Origin: Macrotrachela quadricornifera
Taxonomy: Eukaryota; Rotifera; Eurotatoria; Philodinida; Philodinidae
DNA length: 64,000 nucleotides
Assembly: GCA_022393335.1 (NCBI GenBank)
Contig: JAJEKB010020908.1
Span: 33,365 to 97,364, forward strand
Direction of reading: 5' to 3'
The notes under the pieces are model-generated. The model made no database searches and had not been told where the DNA came from. It saw only the letters and a program-made list of their open reading frames with translations. This document shows, piece after piece, positions 1-11,648 of the stretch. Every line of letters starts with the position of its first letter. Position 1 is the first letter of the stretch. The translations under genes were made by a program, and so were the position numbers.

Positions 1-924
1 CGAATTTTTCTTTAAATTCTAAAGCTGCACTGTACTGTGAGCGATCACTTCCGTGATACACTACATGGTGAGCGATTCTATAAAAAAAACCTTGTGTTGA
101 ATGGACGCGCGCGGTCATGTGTGGCCGCCCTCTTCGAACCCTGGCACATGCGTCTGAAATAGCATATTTGATGTCAGATATAACATATTCACACTTTTTG
201 GGATTTTCTTTCATACTGCATGCGTTTTATTAGTCGTCTAAATATGAGAATTTATTATTTCTTGGTTTCATTTCCTTTTTGTTTAAAAAAACATTGTCTA
301 CTAATGATGAAGAATTAGCTGTAGTAGTTTCATTAAAGATAAACATAACTCGCGCAGAATAGATCATAGTTAATTAGTAATGATTTACTCAACAATGTAT
401 TGAACAGTACTAAAAAGTAACTCTAGATGTCGTGAATATAATGACTTGTTAACTAACTATCTCTAACACAATTAAGATATTTTTTCTCTTTTTTTATTGT
501 ATCACTTTTTGAAAATGCATTATATCTATGCTAATAGTACACAATATAAAAACTGTAGCAGTAGCTTATTACACGATAAAACATAGATTATTGATGTTTT
601 ACATATTAACTTTTCGATTTCTTTTTAAAATAACAGATAATATTTGACTCAAATAATAAACTGCACTGATATTTACTTGAATATTTTTTAGTTTTTAGAG
701 AAAATGAATAAATAAGAACAGCTAATAGCTAGCAATAAAATCATAGTTATGTAACATCAATACTCTTGTGTATTAATTTGATCAGTCTTACTTGTGGTCG
801 TTCGACATAAAATTGATTCACCTAATATATACATGTATTTGAGCGTGTCCAATCCATATGAAGCTCAGATATGCGTCCTGTCCATTATCAGATAAAACAC
901 TTTACCACACTTGTACCGATTTAT
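1..924. other. No gene recognised
   Basis: AT-rich sequence with no ORF resembling a known protein and no clear tandem or inverted structure. The only later ORF nearby (1165-1365, plus strand) is short and of no recognisable family, so I do not call it. The stretch 1106-1905 is equally featureless. Confidence 0.5.
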
Positions 925-1105
925 TATTCTAATTGCTAAACTAAAAAATTAAAAATATTAGCTTCTGATCACTTTCTTATATAAAACTATTCAATCCGTT
1001 AAAAATACGAAAGGGCACGATTTAAAGAATTGAATAATTTCGCATAAGACAGTGGTCAGAAGCTAATATTTTTAGTTTATTAGTTTGGCGATTAGAGTGA
1101 TTATC
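925..1105. repeat. Small imperfect inverted repeat (MITE-like)
   Basis: Two arms of roughly 75 bp (925-1001 and 1028-1105) are imperfect reverse complements. They share a block reading TTAGCTTCTGATCACTTTCT on the left and its complement near 1044-1064, and an outer block around CTAATTGC. The loop is about 26 bp. No coding capacity is seen. It could be a miniature inverted-repeat transposable element; I could not define a target-site duplication. Confidence 0.5.
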
Positions 1106-1905
1106 CGGCTCGAGCATGATTAGATTTTTTACCTGGTAATACACAGAAAGTAAATTGGGGCTTCATGTCGTCTGGACACGTCTATATCTATATTAGTAAC
1201 GTTTGTCAGCGATATATATATAAATTAATAAACTCTGATGTTGCACATACCATGAAAGAGAATGAATTCAAGTATAATTATGCACATGATGAAGACCAAA
1301 GGAGTGAGAACTCGATTCACGGTATCAATGCTACTATATCCTTTGATTTGAAACATCTAAAATAATACAAGTCTTACTTACTGCAGAATGATCCACTGTT
1401 TACTTGAAAGAATGAGTGATCTAGATTTAATTCTTACCATTCATTGTAATAAAAAAATTAGAAGATGAAGTATTTTTCTTCATCGTTATACTACGACAAT
1501 CTTATTTTAATATTCAATGACAAATTATAGGAGTAGCATTCACTTCATTCTCGGTATAAACGTTGACTATACACGAATTTATCACTTCCATTGTGTCCAT
1601 GTCACATAGAACACAACTTTATATAGGAGAATAAGAATTTTACCTATAATAGAAAAGAATAAAAAGAATAAAAGATAAGAATAAACAAGAAAGAAAGTTA
1701 TATAAGTAATGGATGAAGAGGTCATGGCTGTTACATCAATAAACAGATACAAGCGAACAATGAAAAGATAATGACTTAATAGGATATACTTTATGTATTA
1801 GCATAAGGATGCATAACATTCCAATTATTTTTTCAATTACATTTCTCAAGTAAAATGTACTGATGTATAATGCAAATAAATCTTTGCTTACCGCGATTGA
1901 CAATG

Positions 1906-2808
1906 TACAGTGGTGTGCAAAAATAATTGCCGTTAGTATTTTACAAATTTACTCCATTAAACACAACGGATATTGAAAGTTCTTTTGTATATAGATAATA
2001 GAGACAACAGGGTATACAAACATAATAATTAATAATTAGCTTTCTTTCTCCTTAGTCAAAAAATCAGAAAAACATATAGCTTTATCGACGTACTCAGATT
2101 ATTTAAGGTTATTTTTCCCATGTACATAAACTATGTTCTAGCCAAAACGGTGTATTTGAGAAAAAGCTAAAGAAGGAATCAGCCCCGTTTTAAATCAAGA
2201 TCTTGTAGCCAAAGTTTCAGCTCGATACGATGTTTATCAGCCTTTTAAGATAGGAAAGAAACCCAGTTTGGCCCTCGCACCTTGTAACTTCTCTTTGATG
2301 TTGAAGACGAATTTTGAGAATTTTACATTTGAAATAAATTTCATCTAATAGTTAAAGGCTGTCAACCCTAAAAATTTCACATCGTTCGGACGAATCGTTG
2401 TTAAGGTAGTGTGAAAATCAGGTTGGAGCGCCTTTTTTGTTGGTTGTTCTATACACCGTAAATTTCTATTTGCTTCCAAGATCTCATATGGTAGGAGCTC
2501 ATTTGCATGTCGTTAGATACTATGAACTACGGCCTTCGTAAAGAATATAATTCTCGCCACTCAGCGATTGTCTCAGCCTCATAAGTGTAATGGGACCGCT
2601 TTCTACACTAGAAAAGCAGTAGAATCTCAAATCATGAGGCCTCTCACTTTACTAAATGTTACTTTTTGAGAAGTTTCACCCTCACTCTAAACTATAGTAC
2701 ATCCTTCATTGTTGGTAAAAGTTTGAGAAGAATTCGTTCATGTGCTTGACAAATATGGTTTGAGGAAATGTGTAACTAGAGCGGCAATTATTTCTGCACA
2801 CTACTGTA
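1906..2808. mobile_element. Tc1-like non-autonomous DNA element
   Basis: The two ends are inverted repeats: the left end reads TACAGTGGTGTGCAAAAATA and the right end, on the opposite strand, TACAGTAGTGTGCAGAAATA, both followed by ATTGCCG. TA dinucleotides lie at both borders (1906-1907 and 2807-2808), as expected for Tc1/mariner target duplication. The length is about 0.9 kb. I see no readable transposase inside, so it is either a deletion derivative or a heavily decayed copy. Confidence 0.65.
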
Positions 2809-3062
2809 TTATCAACCCTTTCACGGCGATTCGGTTTTCATAAAAAAATAGTTATGAAATCCTTATTTTTTACGTGTATTAACTCTTGAAAAATGCATTC
2901 TTTGCTCTTTTCATTATGTGCAATCATTCATATTCTTTTTGCTTTTGCTTTTGCTTTTGCTTTTGCTTTATGCTCATCATTCTTGTAACATTCGGAAGGA
3001 CTATCGATTTATTTTTGTTTTGTTTGTATCATAACAAAGAGGATTCTATTTTTACATCGATT

Positions 3063-5118
3063 TTAACCCATTCGACCCGATGTGAGCCACCAGTGGCTCA
3101 CGCCATGTTCTAATGAGAGATAGGATACAAGAATCAATTTTTTCCCTTTTCTTCTCTCAGGACAGAGTAAGGGTAAGTCCTTCGTTTATTCAGTTCTGGA
3201 CAATGCTTCAATCATTTTATTATACAGAGAAATGCTTTTCGTTAAAACAATCACGAGAAAAGAATTTATCGCAATCAGCACAAAAAAGTTTTTATTCTTT
3301 TTGCAGCCATCGTACTTGCTTCTGTTGATTCTTGTTTTCTGATTTTCTCGTAGCAACCAGCACAACACCTTCATAAATTACGTGTAGGTCCTTCTATTTC
3401 TTCTAGCTTGTGGTCAGCGAGTTTACGCTTCGAATGTTGTATTGATTGCTTTCTGGAGTCAGGTTCGAGGTTTTCAAATGGTATGCCAAGAAGTAAAGAC
3501 CGCACAAGACTTTCACGAAACTGCAGAATGCTCAATTTGCTTGCCGCCTAGTTTTCCTTGTATATCAAATAACTATTTACTAGTGCCGTCCCAAAAAGCA
3601 ATTCAAATGCGACCTTTCTATACCACTTTATTAACCGTCTGAGGCACGTATAATATGATAATAGCTGATCAGATAAATCACTACCTAATCTTCCTTCATT
3701 GTAATCGAGTACAACTTGTGGCTTCATGATGCGTTCAATTTTACTATTGGTATTTCCAGTATCCACCACAGTTGCTGAATGTGATGGTCTTGTGGATACC
3801 GTCAAGACATCTTTTTTATCTTTCCACCTGATCAGTTTTACGCCGTCTTTATTCTGCAGTCCGTAAACTTTGCCACGTCTAAGACTTTCTTGAACAACTT
3901 CGCTGCCTGATCCCGCACGATTACTTCTCAGTGTTCCAATAAGATATGTATCATTTTCTGACAAACATTTTGCAAGAAAAATACTAGTAAAGAAGTTATC
4001 AGCTACCACGGTTCGATAACATCCTTCAAGACCATCCAATAGATTCATCACGACTGTTTTGGCATGTCCCAGACCTGCCATAGGATCTTGTTGACCAGTA
4101 TAAATCAAAAAATTCCAGGTGTGTCCATTTTTCGTCGATAGTCACAATCGAACCAGGTACATATACTGACGAAAATCTTGCTCTCAACAAATTCAAGACT
4201 GGTATCAATTTGGAAAGCCTATCTTGATTCGCATTTTTATTATCATTGTTCGAAACATGCCAAAATTTGAGTAGTAATTCGAATCTCTCCCTCGGCATAG
4301 CATTTTGAATGATGTCTGAGCCGTATAATTGACTACTGCTCCAATAGTACTTCAGTTTTGGCATTTGTACCAACTCCATCTCGATAATGATTCCAAAGAA
4401 CTTCAGCATTTCTTCACTAGTGGTTTGTTTCCATCGATGAAGTATTGACCGGTTACTAATCTCATGGTTTTGCAAGTATTGCTGCGCGTATCGATTAGTT
4501 TCATAAACTATGAGGTCAATAATTTCGTCCGTTATGAAATGTCGATAGCAATTAATAGGATTGATTGTATTATCGCCTGAAACAGAAGTTACTTCTTCGA
4601 TAAGTTCATAATCCTCCATGAATTCTGCATCGGATTCGGATTCGATTTCATTCCAAGTATGTGAATCCATGTCATCACCAGTACTTTCTTCATTAGAATC
4701 GTCAGATTCAAGGTACATTGCATCAAAATCGTCATCCAGAGAACCCACTTCATCGAGTGAGCTAGCGCTATCTTCTGTGTCCATTTCTTCAAACTACATG
4801 TGAATTATTCCAAAACTCTGGTCATATTTATATACAAAACCATACACAGGCAAGAAGAAGAGAGAAAAAGCTGGAAACTTCCTCCTTTTTCTAGTACATA
4901 TTTTGCGTAATATGGAAAAGAACGAAAAAGTAATCGGAGCGATTATTCAGCTCAGCAGAAGAAAATGACTGTGTAGTGATATAAAGAAAAGAACGATAAA
5001 TAAACGATAGAAGACAACGAAAAGGTCATTAAGTGAATTTATTAAAAGGTAAATGTCCATGAAACTGAACCTTTTGAAAAAATTTTTTGAGAAAACTAAA
5101 TCGGGTTGAATGGGTTAA
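3063..5118 (-). mobile_element. piggyBac-superfamily element with TTAA target duplication
   Basis: TTAA lies at 3063-3066 and 5115-5118. Immediately inside, the left end begins CCCATTCGACCCGATG and the right end, read on the minus strand, CCCATTCAACCCGATT. Termini starting with CCC directly at TTAA are diagnostic of piggyBac. At 3083-3100 an 8+8 bp subterminal hairpin (TGAGCCAC, 2-nt loop, GTGGCTCA) follows the left end, a structure common in piggyBac-like elements. The internal gene is on the minus strand and defective. The intact TTAA duplication and matching ends suggest a moderately young insertion. Confidence 0.9.
3220..4784 (-). pseudogene. piggyBac transposase, internally deleted and interrupted
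   Basis: The reading starts at 4784 with an acidic N-terminal tail (Asp/Glu/Ser rich, about 80 residues), followed by the piggyBac core (DDE_Tnp_1_7 type), with 'VYETNRYA' and the first catalytic Asp in 'VTIDEK'. Directly after DEK the frame jumps to 'TWNFLIYTGQQDP'. The conserved segment between the first Asp and IYTG (roughly 30 residues in relatives, the 'RxSxRQYxPxKP' region) is missing, and its loss changes the frame near 4120. The second Asp ('VADNFFTS') and third ('GSDLSDQ') are present. A TAG at 3548-3550 and a TGA at 3371-3373 interrupt the C-terminal part, which still shows 'LQFRESLVRSLL' and a cysteine-rich end (RCCAGCYEK, then CADCDKFFSRDC after a one-base slip in a T run near 3290). 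It cannot make an active transposase. Confidence 0.85.
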
Positions 5119-5224
5119 GTCTCACAAAAATCTTTGAGTAACTTCCTAATTTAAACAACAACTAACATATTAAAAAAAGCCACATTTAGACAATTACTAA
5201 CTAACTTTTAAAATCTCGTACAGC

Positions 5225-8200
5225 TTCACCAGATCAAAAGAACTAATCCCAAAAATTTACACGTATTTCGACTTCTATACTACACAAAGACCACAACTGA
5301 GAACCGCCAAATCGTAAATTTTTTTCTATCCATTTTTTCTCTCACTACCATAAATCCATTTGCTATTCACTTATAAAAATCTCAAATCACCAAATCAAGG
5401 GCTACAAAATGACGTATGAAAATAAATATTTGTCATAAAATTTTAATTTTTCAAAATCAAAAAACCGAAAACTAAATTTTTTTCCTATATAGCGAAACCA
5501 TACTGATATTAGCTCTCTCAGTGCGCTACATTAGTATGAAATAAAACTTTTCAAAACATATATTGTGAATCAGCATTTTGCGGGCTACAAAATTATATAT
5601 AACAAAAAATATTTCCCTTGAAATTTCGATTTTTCCTAACGAAAAGACGAAAACAGAATTTATTTCCATATGCGCTCCAACTATACGATATTAGTTTCTC
5701 TCACCGTGCTCGATCAGTATGATATAAAATTTTCACCAAGATATTTTTTTAATCAGCATTCCACGGGCTACAAAATGGTATATAGTAATAGATATTTCCC
5801 TTGAAATTTTAATTTTTCCAAATGAAAAAATGAAAAAACAATTTTTCTCATATAGGCTCCAACCGTAATGACAGTAATTTTTCCAACTGTGCTCCATTAG
5901 TGTGACATAAAATTGTCGGGAATATACATTTTTAATCAGTATCTTCCAGGCTACAAAATGATGTATGAAAAAAAATATTTCACTTAAAAATTCGATTTTT
6001 CCTAAGGGAAAAACAATTTTGTCAGTATCGGCTGCAACTATACGATATTAGTTTTCCTAACCGTGCTCGATCCGTACGACATAAAGTTTTCGCAAATATA
6101 TATTTTTCATCAGCATTTCGTGGGCTACAAAATGATGTATAACAATAAATATTTCTGTTAGAACTTCTATTTTTTCTAACGCCAAAACAAAAAAAATTTT
6201 TTTTCCATGCATAGTATGACCACAAGATATTAGGCTTTCTCCCTGCGCTCGAACCGCATTAGATAAAATTTTTAGAAATATCTATTTTTAATCAGCATTT
6301 CACAAGCAATAAAGTCATGTATACAAATAAAAACTTTCTGCTACACATTCCATTATTCCTAACGGAAAACCGAAAACTACAATTTTTTTTTCATTTGGGA
6401 CCCAATCATGCTGATATTTATTTTTCCTATTGTGCTCGATGACTATGAGATAAAATTTTGCGAAACATTCTTAATCAGCAAATCACGCGCTACCAAATGC
6501 TGTATGAAAATAAACATTTTCTTTAAAATTTCGATTTTTTTTTCTAACAAAAAAACGAAAAAATAATTTATTTTCATATGGGCTCGAAATATTTGATATT
6601 AGTTTTTCTCATCGTGCCCGATCTCTATCATATAAAATTTTTGGAAAGAAAGATTTTTAATCAGCACGTCACAGGCTACAAAAGTATATATAAGAAAAAA
6701 TATTTCCCTTGAAGTTTTGATTTTTCCTAAGGAAAAAACGAAAAATCAATTTATTTCTATATCCGCTCGAACAATACGATATTAGTTTTTCTCACCCTGC
6801 TCGATTACTATGATATAAAACCTTTGCAAGTATATATTTTTAATCAGGATTTCGCGGGCTACAAAATCATATATAACAATAAATATTTCCTTTGAAATTT
6901 CGATTTTTCCTAACCAAAGAACGAAATAAGAATTTATTTCTATACGCGCTCGTACTATACAAAATTACTTTTCCCCACCGTGCTACATTCGTATGACATA
7001 AAACTTTCGGGAATATATATTTTTAACCAGAATTTCGAGCGCTACAAAATCATGTAGAAAAATAGTTATTTCACTTAAAATTTCGATTTTTTTTCTAACG
7101 AAAAAATGAAAAAAAAATTTTTTCGATATGGGATCGAACTAAACGGTGCTAGTTTTGCTCACCGTGCTCGATCACTACGATATAAAATCTTCAGAACTAT
7201 ATACTGTGAATCAGCATTTCGTGGGGTACAAAATCATATACAACAAAAAATATTTCACTTGAAATTTCGTTTTTTTAAAAGGAAAAAAAGAAAATACATT
7301 TTTTTCTATATCGGGCCCAAGGCTACGAATATTAAATTTTCCTACTGTGGTACATTTGTATTACATACAATTTTTGACAATATATATCTTCAATAAAAAT
7401 TTTCAGCGCTAGAAAATGATGTAGAAAAATAAATATATCCCTTAAAATTTCGATTTCTACTAACGATAAAACGAAAAAACAATTTATTTTCATATGGGTT
7501 TCGATTAAACGATATTATTTTTCTCCCTGTTCCCCACCAGCATCAGATAAAATTTTCTAAAATATATTTTTTTCGATCATCAGCTCGCGGGCTACAAAAT
7601 CATTTAAAAAATAAAATATTTCCCTTCAAAATTAGATTTTTCATAAGGAAAAAACGAAAAAAAAATTTTTTTAAATTTATTAGCCAACCATGTTAATATT
7701 CATTTTTCCTATTCTACTCGATCAGGATGCGATAAATTTCTGGGAAATAAATATTTTTATTCATAATTTCGCGGGCTAGAAAATGAGATAGTATAATAAA
7801 CACTTTCTTGAAAAATTCAATTGTGCCTAAGCAAAATATGGAAAATAGAAATTTTTTCATTTAGGGCCCTATCATGTTGGTACAAATTTTTTCTAGTGTA
7901 TTCGATCAGTATAAGATTAATTTTTCGGAACTATATATTGTAAATCAGCATTTCGTGCTATACAAAATGATGTATGAAAATAAATATTTTTCTTAAAATT
8001 TCGATTTTTTCTAAAGAAAAAATGAAAAATACTTTTTTTTTCATATGAAGCCTTTTCATAATGATATTAATTTTCCTACTGTGTTCAATTGGTATGTGAT
8101 AAATTTTTGGGAAATATATATTTTTAACCCGCATTCGGCGAGCTACGAAATGATGTATAAAAAGAAACTTTTCCCGTGACATGCCGTTTTTTGGGAAACA

Positions 8201-10360
8201 AAAGAGGAAAAATCAATTTTTTTCCATATGGCCGGGAACTAGACCATATTAAATTCTCTCACGTGCTCAATCCGTGTGAGATTAATTTTTTGAAAGTATG
8301 GATTTTTAATCAGCATTTTCTGGGCTACAATGTAGCACATAAAAAAAAAATATTTCAACCCAAACGTATATTTGGCGCAACTGAAAAGGAAAAAAACAGT
8401 TTTTTTATTTCCGGTCCGACTATACCATATTCATTTTTCTTCCTGTGCGCGATCAGCATCAGCTAAAATTCTCGGAAATTTATTTTTTTAGTTATCATCG
8501 TGTGGGGTACAAAATGATGTATAAAAATAAATGTTTTCCTTAAAATTTCGATTTTTCCCAAAGAAAAAACGAAAAAATCAATTTTTTCTCATATGGGCTA
8601 AATGTATACGATATTCATTTTTCCGACTTGCTGCATTAGTATGGCAGAAAATTTTGAGAAATCTATATTTTTAATCAGCATTTCACGAGCTACAAAATGA
8701 TGAAGAAAAATCAATTTTTTCCGTGAAACTTCGATTTTTCGTAAGCAAAAATGAGAAAAATCAATTTTGTTTCATATGCGTATGACTTCACGATATTTTT
8801 TTCTCCTCCTGTGCTCCATTATTCTGTGGTAAAATGTCCGTGAATATATATCTTTGATCAGCATCTCGTGGGCTACAAAATGATGTATGAAAATAAGGGT
8901 GTTCCTTAAAATTTCGATTTTTCCTAAGGAAAAGTGAAAAAATCAATTTCTCTCATATAGGGCCCAACCACAATGCCATTCATTTTTCCTACTGTCCTCC
9001 ATTAGAGTGACATAAAATTTTCGTAAATATATATCTTTAATTAGCATTTTCCGGGCTACAAAAAGATTTATGAAAATAAATACTTTCCTTAAAATTTCAA
9101 TTTTTTCTAAGGAAAAAAGGAAAAAAGAATTATTTCCATATAGAGGCTAAGCATACTAATATTAATTTTTCCTATTGTGTACCATTAATATGACCTGAAA
9201 TTTTAGGGAACATATATTTTAAATGAGCATTTTGCAGCCTATCAAATGACATATAAAAATAAACATTTCCATTAAAACTTCTATTTTTCGTAGAGTAAAA
9301 GCGAAAATAAAAAAAATTTTTCCATGTGCAGTCCGACAAGACGATATTAGTTTTTCTCCCTGCGCTCGAGTAGCATTAGATAAAATTTTTCGAAAATATA
9401 TTTTTAATCAGGATCTCGCAGGCTACAAAATGGTGTACGAAAAAAAAAATTTCCCTAAAAGTTTGAGTTTTCCTAACGAAAAAATGAAAAATCAATGGTT
9501 TGCATATAGGATCCAAGCAAACTAATATCAATTTTTCCTAATGTGCTCGGTCAGTATGATATAGAATTTTCGGTAATATATATTTTTAATGATCAAGCCG
9601 CCGGCTACAAAATGACGTGTAAAATTAAATATTTCCCTTAAAGTTATTGTTTTTTTTACTAAGGAAAAAAACGAAAAAGAATTTTTTTCATATAGGGATA
9701 ATCGTACCGATATTATTTTTTTGTCGGTGTGATCCACCACTGTGACATAAAATGTTTGGAAATTTTTTGTTTTTATTCGGCACTTCGAGGGCTACAAAAT
9801 GATGTAGAAAAATAAATGTCTGCGTTGAAATGTCGATTTTTGCTGAGGAAAAGATGAAAAATCAGTTTTTTCGATAATGGCTCCGACTATACGATTTTGT
9901 TTTTCGGACTGTGCTGTAGTTGTTTGAGTAAAAATGTTGAAAAATATGTATTTTGAATCAGGATTTTGGCGAACTACAGAATGATGTAGAAAAACATATA
10001 TTTCTTTTGAGATTTTGATTTTTCGTAAGAGAAAAACGAAGAATGAATGCTTTTTCCATATAATGCTGGACCATACTGATGTTTTTTTTTACTGATGGTG
10101 CTAGATCACTATGAGGTAAAATTTTTTAAAATATAGTTATCCAATCAGGATGTCAAGGTGTAGGAGATTATGTATGAAATTAAATGTGTATCCTGCAATA
10201 TCGATTTTTCCTACGGAAACAACGAAAAATCAAGTAGTTTTTATATATGTCTTGACCATAATGATATGCGTTTTGTTGATTGTGCTTGTTCACTTTGTGT
10301 GCAATTTCTTGAAGTAACAGTTTTTTCATCATTATGTAAGGAGCTACAAACTTATAGGTA
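5225..10360. repeat. ~183-bp tandem satellite array, about 28 monomers
   Basis: The block GCTACAAAATGATGTA, or a close variant, recurs at 5401, 5583, 5767, 5950, 6124, 6306, 6489, 6675, 6858, 7041, 7225, 7408, 7591, 7775, 7957, 8143, 8324, 8506, 8689, 8872, 9055, 9237, 9422, 9604, 9791, 9972, 10158 and 10343. Spacing is 174-187 bp and mostly 182-184. Each monomer also has an AATTTCGATTTTTCCTAAGG block followed by its near complement, giving a short internal inverted repeat, then a GTGCTCGATC.GTATGA block and TTTTTAATCAGCATTTC. Monomers are diverged by eye (perhaps 15-30%), with the ends most diverged. All ORFs within the array are artefacts of this AT-rich repeat. Confidence 0.95.
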
Positions 10361-11648
10361 AGTAATAATATTTTGAATGAAATTTCGATTTTTACTAGTG
10401 TAAAGAAGGAAAAATTAACGATGTTCATAAAATTTCTTGTGCATGCGAAAGTCAATTTTCCTCGTTGTATTCAATCATTTGAGAATAATGCCGGAAAATT
10501 ATTGGCTCGACTGAAGAGGGATCATTTGAGAAAACTGAAACGTGTTGGTTTGCTCGGATCAAATGAACACTAAAGTCAATAGAAGATATACGTCAAAAAA
10601 GAGCATGATTTTAAACGTTTTAGATATGGACGTCATGGACGGTCCAATACTACCATTTGGGGTTACCCATAGGTGCTCTTTTGCGTTTAGGTGGACATAA
10701 TAGTCGGTCCCAGTTTGTTTTTATATATGGGTACCGATGGGTTCTTCTGGTGCTACTATATCGGAGTGCCCATAGATCCTCATAAGAGCTATTCTCTTTA
10801 ATGTAAGTCAGAGTCTAAATCCCGAAGTTATAAGTCTGCTTGCTTGTTTGTTGGCATGGTGGAAGGTGAAATCTCAATAAGCCATAGAGACCTGAATAAT
10901 TAAACGAAAGATTTTTGTGACCGGTTTAATCAATAGCAACATGAACAGTGAGGTTGGTCACCACTATTTATTAATGGGCACGATGGGCAGCTTTCTTTCT
11001 AGATGGGTGCGGTGGGCCATCATGGTGACTTGATTAGCCCCAGAGACCACATTGTAGCTTTATACGAGTATAGCAGTGAGATAGTTCGAGTTTGTACAGT
11101 CAGGGGATCCAGTGGATGGTCTGAATCAACGCTATTTTTTATATTGGGGTACCTGTAGTTCTTTTTGGGATATTATATGGAAGTACCAGAGATGGGATCG
11201 GTTCGGTTGAAATTTTAGCTACTTAAAGCAGTTCCTTTTCTAACATAATTTAGAGATTTAAAGGAAAGAACGCGAATAATGAAAATATGTCGTAAGTAAG
11301 GATAAGAGTATTTATGAATACTTCCTGTCCTTCTTTAGAAAATCAGTCTTATATACAATAATAACATATGAAATATAGAAAAGGAATTTTCATGCTTTTA
11401 GTTATAACTATCATATATAAGATCAATTTAAGATAAGATGAATATTGCTGCACCATTATCTACACATGATTTTATTGATCTTGAGTCTTAGTCTAATTCT
11501 ATTGATGCTCAACAAAGTGTTTTCTCTTCTGATTCATCTTCATCATCGGGTTCTTCAACAACTCATTTATTAACACATTCGAGGCGATTCAGTTTTGTAC
11601 AGAAACTGATCAAGATATTCGTTCCTACGAAGAATAAACTCCTAGTGA
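10361..11648. other. No gene recognised; flank of satellite and LINE 5' region
   Basis: The satellite fades out by about 10400. 10570-11250 is less AT-rich and has short recurring phrases (GGTGCTC, GGGTACC, ATGGGTGC) but no clear period. From 11438 a plus-strand reading begins with ATG and a Ser-rich stretch (around 11530-11570), interrupted by a TAG. It could be a remnant N-terminal exon of the gene downstream or LINE leader sequence; I cannot decide. The LINE 5' end was not located. Confidence 0.4.

Noticed and set aside
3186..3642. Small ORFs on both strands at the left of the piggyBac
   Set aside because: They are shadows or frame variants of the decayed transposase C-terminal region.
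5225..10360. Several ORFs of 60-96 codons inside the satellite
   Set aside because: They arise from AT-rich repeat units, differ between monomers and have no family resemblance.
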